From NCBI GenBank assembly GCA_046346665.1, contig JAXMHQ010000023.1, positions 1 to 64,000 of the forward strand: DNA of 64,000 nt. Direction: 5' to 3'. Shown piece after piece: positions 7,665 to 15,736 of this stretch (positions within the stretch are counted from its first letter, which is position 1; every line of letters starts with the position of its first letter). This DNA comes from JAXMHQ01 sp046346665 (GTDB lineage Bacteria > Verrucomicrobiota > Verrucomicrobiia > Limisphaerales > JAXMHQ01). The position numbers and the translations under genes were made by a program. Under the pieces are notes generated by a model that saw nothing but the letters and a program-made list of their open reading frames with translations, was not told the DNA's origin and did no database searches.

Positions 7665-8900
7665 TTACTTGACGACGGCTTCGGCGAGTTCGGTCGAGGG
7701 AATTTCAGCGGCGCGCGAGGGTTCGGCCGCGGCGTCGGTTCCGTTCACGCACTTGCGGCGCAACCGGAGGCGCCAGTTCGTCAGCACATCGTAGGATACC
7801 GAGTTCTTCAACTTCGCCAGGTCGTGCACGGTGATTTCCTCCGCGCCCTGCCGGCCCATCAGCACCGCCTCGTCCCACATCTGCGCCTCCGGAATGTCCG
7901 TGATGTCCACCATCAACGCATCCATCGCGATGCCGCCGATCAACGGCGCCCGGCAGCCGCGAATGAGGGCGCCGCCAAGATTGCGCACGCGGGGGAAACC
8001 GTCGCCGTAACCGATCGGCAGGACCGCGATCCGCCGCGGGCCCGTCGCCGTGTAACGCATGCCGTATCCCACCGCGTCGCCCGGCTTCAAATGCTGGATC
8101 GCCGCGATGCGGGCCTTGACCGACATCACAGGCGCAATGCCCGGAATCCGGCGGCAGACGGTCGACGGGAACACGCCGTACATCAGAATGCCCGTGCGGA
8201 CCATGTCGTAGTGGGCCTGGGGCAGATCGAGGAAACCGCCGCTGTTGCAGAGATGCCGGCAGCGGACCGAGATGCCCTTGGATTGCATCGCCGAGAGAAC
8301 TTCCTCGAAGCGGGACCGCTGCAGATTGGCGAAAGTCTTGTCGGTTTCGTCCGACTGCGCGAAGTGGCTCATGACCCCGTCCAGGCGGAGCGAAACTTCG
8401 GACCGGATGCGCTCAACAAGCGGCAGCGCCTCTTCCCAGCGGACACCGTAACGGCTCATGCCGGTGTTGATTTTGAGGTGGACGGGGACGCGTTTGTTCG
8501 CGGCAGCGGCGGCGCGGGCGAGCCCCCGGACAGTGTTGAACTCGTTCACGCACACGGTGAGATCGTAACGGACGCACCAGGGAAGTTCGGCTTCCTGGCG
8601 TTCGCCCAACAACAGCAACGGCGCGGAGATGCCATGCTCGCGCAGCGACACCGCCTCCTCCAGAGTGCTCAGGCCAAAGCCCCACGCGCCTTCCTCGAGC
8701 GCGATGCGCGCCACATCGCGCGCGCCGTGCCCGTAAGCCTCGTCCTTCACCACGGCCAGCAATTGCACCCCCGCCGGCAGGTCCCGCCGGATCAATCGCA
8801 GGTTGCGCCGAAGCTGCGCCAGGTCGATTTCCACCCAGGCCGGCCGCAGCGGAAAAATGGTCGAATCAAAATCCATCGCGTCGGGTGAATGTTTAACCAT
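7665..8900 (-). CDS. alr: Alanine racemase
   Basis: This PLP enzyme interconverts L- and D-alanine for peptidoglycan. The PLP lysine is Lys52 in VVKDEAYGHG (the usual context is VVKANAYGHG), and the second catalytic base is Tyr279 in AVGYGMRY. The motif INTGMSRYGV, the substrate-site block HYDMVRTGILMYG and the GGIAMDALMVD core are present. At 411 residues it is about 35 longer than typical because of an unconserved C-terminal tail after LRLRRK. The ATG at 8900 is used; the ATG at 8876 (MDFDSTIF) is an equally plausible start. It is a monocistronic minus-strand gene whose upstream side carries two inverted repeats. Confidence 0.92.
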   Translation of the reverse strand: MVKHSPDAMDFDSTIFPLRPAWVEIDLAQLRRNLRLIRRDLPAGVQLLAVVKDEAYGHGARDVARIALEEGAWGFGLSTLEEAVSLREHGISAPLLLLGERQEAELPWCVRYDLTVCVNEFNTVRGLARAAAAANKRVPVHLKINTGMSRYGVRWEEALPLVERIRSEVSLRLDGVMSHFAQSDETDKTFANLQRSRFEEVLSAMQSKGISVRCRHLCNSGGFLDLPQAHYDMVRTGILMYGVFPSTVCRRIPGIAPVMSVKARIAAIQHLKPGDAVGYGMRYTATGPRRIAVLPIGYGDGFPRVRNLGGALIRGCRAPLIGGIAMDALMVDITDIPEAQMWDEAVLMGRQGAEEITVHDLAKLKNSVSYDVLTNWRLRLRRKCVNGTDAAAEPSRAAEIPSTELAEAVVK

Positions 8901-8946
8901 GAAGCGCGGCGAATGACACGAAAAAAGATTTCGCTTGGGGCCGTAA

Positions 8947-9014
8947 GTAGCCGCGATCGTGAGATCGTGGTCCCCGCAGGCACCAAACCTCCGCGATTTG
9001 ACAATCCCGGCTAC
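8947..9014. repeat. 24-bp imperfect inverted repeat, GTAGCCGCGATC family
   Basis: The left arm 8947-8970 (GTAGCCGCGATCGTGAGATC...) pairs with 8991-9014 at about 19 of 24 positions. The same unit occurs at 17826, 17861, 30288 and 50667. It lies upstream of alr. Confidence 0.75.
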
Positions 9015-9061
9015 GGGCAGCCGCGACCGGAGTTAGCCCTCCCAGCGGCTCACAAAACCTC

Positions 9062-9151
9062 CCCCGGTGTCACATCTAGACATTCAACATTTCAGCCCAA
9101 GAAACGTCCAAGAATCCGTCAAATGTTGAATGTCTAGATGTGACACCGGGG
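9062..9151. repeat. Perfect 31-bp inverted repeat
   Basis: Arms 9062-9092 and 9121-9151 are exact reverse complements (starting CCCCGGTGTCACATCTAGAC), separated by a 28-nt loop. It lies 22 bp beyond the stop codon of the minus-strand gene ending at 9173, the right position for a transcription terminator, though there is no U-tract. Confidence 0.9.
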
Positions 9152-9172
9152 CCGGAACTGGATTCGGTATCC

Positions 9173-10402
9173 CTAATGTTCCAATTGGGCGGTGCGGAGT
9201 TCGGCGGGCTTGAGTCGGAAGACCAGGAGGCGGCGCTCGCGTTCGGAAGGATAGCAGGCCAGCGTGTCGGAAAGTTTCATGATCACCCACGGCTGCGAAC
9301 GGTCGATGCCGTTCTTCGTGAACACAAAATCGTCCGCGAGGTAAACACACATGTGCAGGCTGCTGCCGGAGGCGTCCACCAGCGCCAGCACGTCCCCAAA
9401 CGACGGTTTGCCGCGCACGGGTTGGTATTCCGTGGCGAGCGCGGACCGCGCATAGACGGGGTCCAGGAACCGGTTGTCCGGCGGATCGCGATAGAAATTC
9501 AACGAGGTCCACACGCAATCCTCCTCGCGCGATTGCGGGTCGGCTGTAGCCGCGGGAAAGGTGTCGAGCCTCAACTGCGGCATGGGCGGCAGGAGCCGTT
9601 CGACGCCGATCCAGCCTCCCTCGGGCAATGCTCTCATGGATTCCAGCAGGGGCCGGATCTGGTTCTCGCGGCCGCCTTTTCCCCAGTACGCGACAAGATT
9701 GTCGACATCGGATTCCGGGCCGACGCGGAGTCGCAGCCGGTAAGCGGGAACTTTGGACAATGTCTGGATGACGCGCTGCACCTCGATGGGCGACAGCCGC
9801 GCGGGCAGCACCTGGAGATCCGCCAGGCAGAGATAGCCGCTGTTCGTATAGGTCAATTGCCGGAGGCGGTCCAGGGCCCCGGGGGGAAGTTCGCTGGTGG
9901 CGAATCGTTCGTTGAAACCGCCAAGCAGAGGGAAGCGAAACGGATAACGCTGCGCGTAGTTGGTGGAACTGCGGGCCAGCACGGAATAAATCAGGCGGCG
10001 CGCCTCTGGGTTCAGGGACCACACCAGGTCATCCGTCGGCGAGATGGCAACAGCGTTCGATGTCATGGACCACGCGGCGGGCGGGGGGAGACTTAATCCC
10101 GCCGACTGAAACAGGCTGGCGACCTGGTTCGAGTTGAAGTGTTCGAAAATCCAGCAGGTTTTTCGCAAGCGTTCCGGCTGATCCGCCACAAAGCTGTCTT
10201 CGCCGCCGAGCGGAAATGGCGCGGCCTCCAGCCAGCCCCAGGCGGGAACGTCCCGGCCGGGCGCTGCATTTGTCGAAGCGCGAACCGTGTCATCCGTGGG
10301 CGCCAGGCGAGACAATCGTTGGGACCCGATGAGCAGGACCATCACGCCGCCCAGCACAAACGAAGCGCCGCAGAACAGCCGTGTTCGGATGTGATGGTAC
10401 AT
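9173..10402 (-). CDS. Membrane-anchored hypothetical protein with possible NlpC/P60-like C-terminal domain
   Basis: Not recognised as a named family. The 409 residues begin with a charged stretch and one hydrophobic segment (residues about 10-28, CGASFVLGGVMVLLIGS), so the protein is probably exported and anchored. The middle is helical and proline-rich without clear motifs. The C-terminal third has a cysteine in REEDCVWTSLNFY, then GDVLALVDASGS, then a histidine in SSLHMCVYLADD followed by FVFTKNG. This spacing of Cys, Gly-Asp turn and His in a strand resembles NlpC/P60 or related papain-like hydrolases. The catalytic assignment is inference. No operon partner; the gene upstream is more than 480 bp away. 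Confidence 0.55.
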   Translation of the reverse strand: MYHHIRTRLFCGASFVLGGVMVLLIGSQRLSRLAPTDDTVRASTNAAPGRDVPAWGWLEAAPFPLGGEDSFVADQPERLRKTCWIFEHFNSNQVASLFQSAGLSLPPPAAWSMTSNAVAISPTDDLVWSLNPEARRLIYSVLARSSTNYAQRYPFRFPLLGGFNERFATSELPPGALDRLRQLTYTNSGYLCLADLQVLPARLSPIEVQRVIQTLSKVPAYRLRLRVGPESDVDNLVAYWGKGGRENQIRPLLESMRALPEGGWIGVERLLPPMPQLRLDTFPAATADPQSREEDCVWTSLNFYRDPPDNRFLDPVYARSALATEYQPVRGKPSFGDVLALVDASGSSLHMCVYLADDFVFTKNGIDRSQPWVIMKLSDTLACYPSERERRLLVFRLKPAELRTAQLEH

Positions 10403-10887
10403 AGCGCGATCGATAAAGAGCAGCCGCGATGCCGTATCGGGATTGAGGACTCTGTCGGAGAACGAAAACGATCATCCTCAAAGACCATCTGGTGTCGCCA
10501 GAGGAATCTATTTGCATCGAAGGAGATGCGGCGTTTTGAGCGGGATTTTAGGCCTTATGGAGCGATTTTTGGCCTCGTTTTTTGCTCCATAGCGTAAATC
10601 AGGCGCGTGCTCAATCTGGGGCATGGGCCATATGGGCGAAAAAACGACCCCAAAAACCGTTCCATAGGCCCAAATTCCGCCTCTTTTTCGGCGCATGTTT
10701 CTGCCTGACATAAAGATGCTCTGGCGACACCAGACCGGATGTTTCCGACACCCAAACTCTCTCCAGACACCTGTGAATTGTGGCAATCAGTGCTCCCCGA
10801 CCGCCTTAACTGGACAACAGTGCGCCTATCGTCCCCTTGGGTGCGAGAAACGGCGACTCGCAAAGGAGGTCGCTCCACGACGGGAAC
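10403..10887. other. Intergenic region holding a 247-bp inverted element; no credible gene
   Basis: The 485-bp gap lies between two minus-strand genes. It holds the inverted element 10488-10734 and a short hairpin at 10841-10861 (TGCGAG...CTCGCA) just beyond the stop of the ATP-grasp gene, a possible terminator. Small open frames here arise from the inverted element and have no supporting start signals. Confidence 0.6.
10488..10734. repeat. 247-bp palindromic element with perfect 16-bp termini
   Basis: The termini TCTGGTGTCGCCAGAG (10488-10503) and its reverse complement (10719-10734) are exact. Inward of these, the two halves align without gaps for a further 87 positions at roughly 55 percent identity, with blocks such as TATGGA, TTTTTGG and TCGTTTTTT conserved. 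It looks like two diverged copies of one unit in inverted orientation, or an old MITE-like insertion. No target-site duplication is evident. Confidence 0.7.
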
Positions 10888-12171
10888 TCAACTTTCGCCC
10901 GGGGGCCAGAGGCTCTTGCCGACGTCGGTGCGGTAATAGCTTCCCACGACGCGGATTTTTTGGATGTTGCGGTAGGCCTTTTCGAGGGCGGCGGGCAATG
11001 ACGGCGCGAGCGCGATGACATCGGCGATGCGTTGCCCTGTGGCCACGAGCGCGCCGTTTTCATGTCGCGCGACCTCGTTCCACCACACGTCGCAATCGAA
11101 GGTTCCCTTCACCTCGAGCGGCAAGTGCGGTCCGCGCACCTGGGTGAACGGATAACCGTAGCCGGCGAGTGTGAGCGAGCAGCCGAATTCGAAATCGTCC
11201 CTGAACTGCGGACCAACTTTCCGGTTGCGAGCGGTGCCGAGCACGGTCTCCACCGGGTTGCGGAGCATGCGGAGGATCATGGGGCCGGAGGTGACGCCGA
11301 TGCGGATGTTGTATTCGATGACATGCCAGCGGTGGTTGCGGCGGATGGCGGTGACCTGGAGCGGCCCGTTGAATTTCACTTTCTTCAACCACGGCCGGAG
11401 GGGGTGGATCAACTCGCGCGCGAGGCCGTAGCGGTCGCCGGGATCCTTCTGCACGAGCCCGCCGAGCGGGGCGCCGGCGATGATGCCCTGGTTGCCGTCG
11501 AAGGCGTATTTGTATTCCTGGTTGGTGACGAGCGAATGGATTTCGCCGCCGCTGACCAGCGCGATGTGGCCGGCTTCGGCGCGACCGAGGTATTCCTGGA
11601 GGAAAACGCCCTCGGCATAATTGACCTGCCGCAGCCAGGCGCGCGTGTCCTCGACCGTCTCGCACAAAATGGTGTGAACCGGGCTGGTCGGTGAACACAG
11701 CGGATTCTTGATGACAAACGGGCGCGGATGATCGGCCAGGACGCGCTCGGCTTCGAGCCGGTTTGAGGCGACGAACGCGCGGGGAAATGCTATGCCGAAG
11801 TCCGCGCAGAGTTTCCGTGCGAAATCGCGCTCGCGCTCGATGCGCATCGCCTCGCCCGTCGGGCTGAACAGCGGGATGCCGGAATCCAGCAGGGCCTTCG
11901 CCCACGGCGCCTGGGCCCAATCAATGGATTGCGGAATAACACAATCCAGTTCACGGGAAATTGGCAGCGAACACGGGCTCGGCCAGGCGTCGCGCGTGTA
12001 GACCGGTCCCGTCAGCGTCGGCGCGTAATGCCCGTAATTGCGGGTGAGGTACGTCGCGACGGATGCCCCGGCGTCCTTCAACGCCCGCCCGATGCTGTGC
12101 GCGAACGATCCCACGCCGAGCACGAGAATGTTCGGAGCAGGCCCGCTGGATTTGACGCTGCGTTTCGTCAT
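10888..12171 (-). CDS. PurD-like ATP-grasp protein (divergent phosphoribosylamine-glycine ligase homologue)
   Basis: The 427 residues have a PurD-like plan: an N-terminal Rossmann-like segment (NILVLGVGSFAHSIGRAL), an ATP-grasp core (FVIKNPLCSPTS, then EGVFLQEYLGRAEAGHIALVSGG) and a PurD-type C-terminal domain (GQRIADVIALAPSLPAALEKAY, then IRVVGSYYRTDVG). The first domain lacks the usual GlyGlyArgGlu motif of PurD, and the metal-binding end of the grasp domain reads WHVIEYNIRIGVTSG instead of the normal VEFNARFGDPE. It is therefore probably a paralogue with another acceptor amine, not the housekeeping enzyme. The ATG at 12171 (MTKRSV) is used; a GTG at 12195 would add eight residues. It is divergent from xylulokinase across a repeat. 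Confidence 0.7.
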   Translation of the reverse strand: MTKRSVKSSGPAPNILVLGVGSFAHSIGRALKDAGASVATYLTRNYGHYAPTLTGPVYTRDAWPSPCSLPISRELDCVIPQSIDWAQAPWAKALLDSGIPLFSPTGEAMRIERERDFARKLCADFGIAFPRAFVASNRLEAERVLADHPRPFVIKNPLCSPTSPVHTILCETVEDTRAWLRQVNYAEGVFLQEYLGRAEAGHIALVSGGEIHSLVTNQEYKYAFDGNQGIIAGAPLGGLVQKDPGDRYGLARELIHPLRPWLKKVKFNGPLQVTAIRRNHRWHVIEYNIRIGVTSGPMILRMLRNPVETVLGTARNRKVGPQFRDDFEFGCSLTLAGYGYPFTQVRGPHLPLEVKGTFDCDVWWNEVARHENGALVATGQRIADVIALAPSLPAALEKAYRNIQKIRVVGSYYRTDVGKSLWPPGES

Positions 12172-12229
12172 GTCAATGCGCGCTATGGGATACACAAATT
12201 CTGTGGTTCAAGAAAGAGAACAAAATTTC

Positions 12230-12291
12230 AACCGCGAATGAACGCGAATGAACGCGAATCGGTTGGCGTCCATTCGCGTTCATTCGCGGTT
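12230..12291. repeat. 21-bp perfect inverted repeat of CGCGAATGAA units
   Basis: Arms 12230-12250 and 12271-12291 are exact complements. The left arm continues as three 10-nt units (ACCGCGAATG, AACGCGAATG, AACGCGAATC). It lies in the divergent gap between the PurD-like gene and xylulokinase, so here the repeat is near 5' ends. Confidence 0.85.
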
Positions 12292-12344
12292 AAATCGAAC
12301 TGTTTTTGCGTGTGTTTTTGACGTCCGCGGTTTAAACAATCCGG

Positions 12345-13877
12345 ATGCGAACATTGGTCATCGGCATCGACAGCGGCACGCAATCCACCAAGGCCCTGGT
12401 AGTGGACGCGAACACAGGCAAGGCGCTGGCCTCGGCTTCGGAAGCCTACGGGCTCATCGCCGACCTGCCGCCCGGGGCCAAGGAGCAACACCCCCACACG
12501 TGGCGGGACGCCACTGCGAGCGCGATCCGCCGCGCCTTGCGCCAGGCCAAGGCCAGCGCGGCCGAGGTCAAAGCCATCGGCGTCAGCGGACAGCAGCACG
12601 GATTCGTGCCGCTCGACAAGTCGGGCGAGGTGATCCGGCCAGCGAAGTTGTGGTGCGACACCGCCACGATCGCCGAGTGCGAGGAGATCACTGAGGCGCT
12701 GGGCGGTCCGAAGAAAACCATTCGCGCGCTGGGCAACGCGGTTTTGCCGGGATTCACGGCGTCCAAGATTCTCTGGTTGAAAAACCATGAACCGAAGAAT
12801 TTCGCGAAGCTCGCCACGGTGCTGTTGCCGCATGACTACCTGAATTTCTGGCTCACAGGCGAGCGGGTGATGGAATACGGCGACGCGAGCGGCACGGCCC
12901 TGATGGATGTGCGGAAGCGCAAATGGTCCGCTGCGGCGCTGGCGGCGATCGATTCCGATCTGGCAGACAAGATGCCGCGCCTCATTCCGAGCGACGAACC
13001 GGCGGGCCGGTTGCAGGCGTCGACGGCGAAGGCTCTGGACCTGGCCCCGGGCGTCCTGGTCAGCGCCGGCGGCGGCGATAACATGATGGGCGCGATCGGC
13101 ACCGGCAACACGCGCCCGGGCGTCATCACCGCCAGCTTCGGCACCAGCGGCACGATCTACGCCTGCGCGGAAAAACCGGTGATCGATCCCGAGGGCGAAA
13201 TCGCCGCATTCTGCGATTCCACGAATCGCTGGCTGCCGTTGCTGTGCACGATGAATGTGACCGTGGCGACGGAGATGGTGCGGTCGGATTTCGGATGGTC
13301 GCACGAGAAATTCGCCGCGGAATCCGCGCGCATCCCGGCCGGGTCCAACGGCCTGATGTTGCTCCCGTATTTCGAAGGCGAACGCACCCCGAACGTGCCG
13401 GACGGCACCGGCGTGTGGTTCGGAGTGAATGCCAAAACGTTCGAAGCCGGCCATTTTGCCCGGGCCTCGATGGAAGGCGTGACGATGGGAATGAATTACG
13501 GCCTGCGCCGCCTGGCCGAACTCGGGGTGAAACCGACCCAGATCCGCGCCACCGGCGGCGGCGCCAAGTCCAAAGTCTGGCGCCAGATCATGGCCGACAT
13601 TTTCAACGCCGAGGTCGTCACGCTGAAGGTCGGCGAAGGCGCCGCCTATGGCGCCGCCCTGCAGGCCCTCTGGTGCCTGCGCCGGCAACAGGGCGAAAAA
13701 ATCGGCATCCAGGAACTCACCGATCAATTCGTCGAAATCAACCACGCCGAGACCTCCGACCCCGACCCGAAATCCGCGGCGATCTACAAGTGGTTGCAAT
13801 CGCTCCAGGACAACACTTCGCGCGCGCTGCGGCCGGTGTTCCCGGAACACCGCAAGTTTGTTCTAGGAGGCCGGTAG
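12345..13877 (+). CDS. xylB: Xylulokinase (FGGY family)
   Basis: This kinase phosphorylates D-xylulose to xylulose 5-phosphate, feeding pentoses into the pentose phosphate pathway. At 510 residues it has FGGY length. The N-terminal phosphate motif GIDSGTQSTKALVVD, the sugar-binding ISGQQHG-type segment (GVSGQQHGFVPLD), the YLNFWLTGE region, and the ATPase domain with GGGDNMMGAIGTG and ATGGGAKSKVWRQIMAD followed by GAAYGAALQA are all visible. Start ATG 12345. It stands alone, about 6 kb from the glycoside hydrolase cluster. It would complete catabolism of pentoses released by the GH127 beta-L-arabinofuranosidase, but an arabinose or xylose isomerase is not in the window. Confidence 0.92.
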   Translation: MRTLVIGIDSGTQSTKALVVDANTGKALASASEAYGLIADLPPGAKEQHPHTWRDATASAIRRALRQAKASAAEVKAIGVSGQQHGFVPLDKSGEVIRPAKLWCDTATIAECEEITEALGGPKKTIRALGNAVLPGFTASKILWLKNHEPKNFAKLATVLLPHDYLNFWLTGERVMEYGDASGTALMDVRKRKWSAAALAAIDSDLADKMPRLIPSDEPAGRLQASTAKALDLAPGVLVSAGGGDNMMGAIGTGNTRPGVITASFGTSGTIYACAEKPVIDPEGEIAAFCDSTNRWLPLLCTMNVTVATEMVRSDFGWSHEKFAAESARIPAGSNGLMLLPYFEGERTPNVPDGTGVWFGVNAKTFEAGHFARASMEGVTMGMNYGLRRLAELGVKPTQIRATGGGAKSKVWRQIMADIFNAEVVTLKVGEGAAYGAALQALWCLRRQQGEKIGIQELTDQFVEINHAETSDPDPKSAAIYKWLQSLQDNTSRALRPVFPEHRKFVLGGR

Positions 13878-13889
13878 CCCCATTTAAGC

Positions 13890-14074
13890 GCGGAATTCGG
13901 AATGCGGAATCCTGGCGGCCTGTTTTTTTGTCTATTTGTAGAAGCCGGCGTGAGGAGGCTCTAACGAATCGGGAAAGACGGCAAGCGTGAGCCTCCTTAC
14001 GTCGGCTGCTACAAGAGAACCGGGCGGCCATCGAAGGCCCGCCAGGATTCCGCATTCCGCATTCCGCATTCCGC
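13890..14074. repeat. Nested inverted repeats: GCGGAAT heptads outside, 24-bp GTAG unit inside
   Basis: The outer arms are heptads: three units at 13890-13910 (GCGGAAT, TCGGAAT, GCGGAAT, then CCTGG) face four units ATTCCGC at 14047-14074, preceded by CCAGG. The inner arms 13938-13961 and 13989-14012 (beginning GTAGAAGCCGGCGTGAGG) pair at 21 of 24 positions. It fills the 248-bp gap between xylB and thiH, where I see no gene. It could fold into a stem of about 185 nt. Confidence 0.85.
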
Positions 14075-14125
14075 ACTGGAACGATGCGTTCTGGATTTTG
14101 GCTGGCGCTCTGGTAGATTCTTTGG

Positions 14126-15319
14126 GTGAGTTTTGTATCTGAATTCAACCGGCTCCCGTTGAACGAACTGCTGGACCTGGCGCGGACGGCGGGGACCGAT
14201 TCCGCGCGGATCGCGGCCGGCAAATCCGGCCTGGCCCTGGCCGACTTCGCTCGCCTGCTCTCCCCCGGCGCCGCGGAGTGCCTGGAGTCCATGGGACAGC
14301 GCGCGCAGGCGCTCACACAACGGCGCTTCGGCAAGGTCGTCCGGCTGTTCGCCCCGCTCTACCTTTCCAACGAGTGCATCAACAATTGCAAGTATTGCGG
14401 GTTCTCGCGCGACAACCCGATCCTCCGCGTCACCCTGTCGCTCGATGAAGTCCGGCAGGAGGCGCGCGCGCTGAAGGAACAGGGATTCCGCAATGTGCTC
14501 ATCGTGGCGGGCGAGCACCCGAAATATGTGTCGACCTCCTACCTGCGCGATTGCGTGGCGGCGTTGCACGCGGACGTGCCCAGCGTGTCGCTCGAGGTCG
14601 GCCCCATGGAGACGGCCGATTACCAGCCGCTCGTGGCCGCCGGCGCGGATGGGCTGGTTGTTTACCAGGAAACCTACGACCGCGCGGTCTACGCCGACAT
14701 GCACACGGCGGGGCCGAAGCGAAATTTCGATTGGCGACTGGAAACGCCCGAGCGTGCGTATGCCGCGGGTTTCCGCCGGCTCGGCATCAGCCCGCTTTAT
14801 GGCCTGGCCGACTGGCGGCTCGAGGCCTTGAGCGTCGCCGCGCACGCCCAATACCTGCTCCGCCATTGCTGGAAAGCGGCCGTCACGATTTCGCTCACGC
14901 GCCTGCGCCCGGCCGCCGGCGAGTTCCAGCCGCTCACCCACATCACCGACCGCGAGCTCGTCCAGCTCGCGTGCGCCTTCCGCCTGATGTTCCCCGACGT
15001 CGGCCTGGTTTTGTCGACGCGCGAGACACCGAGACTGCGCGACGGCCTGGTGCCGCTCGGCATCACGATGATGAGCGCCGGCAGCCACACCGAGCCCGGC
15101 GGTTACACCGGCGCCGGACGCGATAACCTCCATCAGACCGTCCGCGGAAAACAGGTCGGGCTCGCCGCAGCCACGGGCGCCGAAGCGGCCGGATCCCGCA
15201 ATGCCACCGAACAATTCCACATCGCCGACCAGCGCACGCCGCAGGAAGTGGCCGACCGGCTGCGCGGCCTGGGTTACGAACCGGTCTGGAAGGATTGGGA
15301 CGCGGCGTTGAGCGCCTGA
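14126..15319 (+). CDS. thiH: 2-iminoacetate synthase ThiH (radical SAM, thiamine thiazole synthesis)
   Basis: ThiH cleaves tyrosine to dehydroglycine (2-iminoacetate) and p-cresol, supplying the C-N unit of the thiazole ring. The radical SAM cysteines are Cys84, Cys88 and Cys91 in NECINNCKYCGF. Family blocks such as RNVLIVAGEHPKY, VSLEVGPM, YQETYDRAVYADMH, RLGISPLYGL, ITMMSAGSHTEPGGY and EQFHIADQRTP (near the C-terminus) are present. At 397 residues it has normal length. The start is a GTG at 14126. It is followed one base after its stop codon by thiS. No thiG or thiF lies in the window, so the sulfur-carrier and synthase partners must be encoded elsewhere. Confidence 0.95.
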   Translation: MSFVSEFNRLPLNELLDLARTAGTDSARIAAGKSGLALADFARLLSPGAAECLESMGQRAQALTQRRFGKVVRLFAPLYLSNECINNCKYCGFSRDNPILRVTLSLDEVRQEARALKEQGFRNVLIVAGEHPKYVSTSYLRDCVAALHADVPSVSLEVGPMETADYQPLVAAGADGLVVYQETYDRAVYADMHTAGPKRNFDWRLETPERAYAAGFRRLGISPLYGLADWRLEALSVAAHAQYLLRHCWKAAVTISLTRLRPAAGEFQPLTHITDRELVQLACAFRLMFPDVGLVLSTRETPRLRDGLVPLGITMMSAGSHTEPGGYTGAGRDNLHQTVRGKQVGLAAATGAEAAGSRNATEQFHIADQRTPQEVADRLRGLGYEPVWKDWDAALSA

Positions 15320-15320
15320 C

Positions 15321-15545
15321 ATGAAAGACGCTCAACAACAGCCCGGCGCCGTCACCGCCAACGGACGCAAGATCGAGGCCGCCCTGCCCTGCTCCATCGA
15401 ACAGTTTCTCCTCGCCCAAAAGCTTCTGCCCCGCAGCGTCGTCGTGGAACACAACGGCGACGCCGTCGTCCCGTCGGAATTCCCCCGCCGCACTGTCCGC
15501 GATGGCGACCGGCTGGAAATCGTCCGGATCGTCGCGGGAGGATGA
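15321..15545 (+). CDS. thiS: Sulfur carrier protein ThiS
   Basis: This small ubiquitin-like carrier is thiocarboxylated at its C-terminus and donates sulfur to the thiazole ring. At 74 residues it ends in the obligatory Gly-Gly (EIVRIVAGG) after the RDGDRLEI turn. The beta-grasp core VTANGRKIEA at the start and VVVEHNGDAVV in the middle fit ThiS. The first eight residues (MKDAQQQP) extend beyond the usual start, so translation might begin nearer GAVTANG, although no start codon there is better than the ATG at 15321. It is coupled to thiH. Confidence 0.92.
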   Translation: MKDAQQQPGAVTANGRKIEAALPCSIEQFLLAQKLLPRSVVVEHNGDAVVPSEFPRRTVRDGDRLEIVRIVAGG

Positions 15546-15609
15546 GCGGGTGGGCGAGAGGCGATTGACGCGCGGCCGCGCGGGACGGCTTTAACCATTC
15601 CACACCCGC

Positions 15610-15639
15610 TGTGAATAACCGGTGAAAGAAAGTGGATAA
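15610..15639 (-). promoter_or_regulatory. Two possible DnaA-box sequences
   Basis: TTATTCACA (15610-15618) and TTATCCACT (15631-15639) on the minus strand, 12 bp apart, match or nearly match the DnaA box consensus TTWTNCACA. They lie in the 191-bp gap between thiS and the next gene. Neighbouring genes are not those of an origin, so a titration or regulatory site, or chance, is more likely than oriC. Confidence 0.3.
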
Positions 15640-15736
15640 CTTTTGCTTGCCGATTTGCGCCGTGGTGGAACGTTGATTATAGGAATCAGAATCAGGGCGG
15701 GTGAATGGTCAAGCGGGCGATGGACGTGGATGGGTT

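Noticed and set aside
10508..10786. Small minus-strand ORF and the similar plus-strand ORF ending at 10597
   Set aside because: The similarity of the two peptides follows from the inverted DNA element; no ribosome-binding site and no other support for translation.
15546..15736. Chromosomal replication origin
   Set aside because: Only two DnaA-like boxes, no AT-rich unwinding region, and no dnaA, dnaN, rpmH or parAB nearby.
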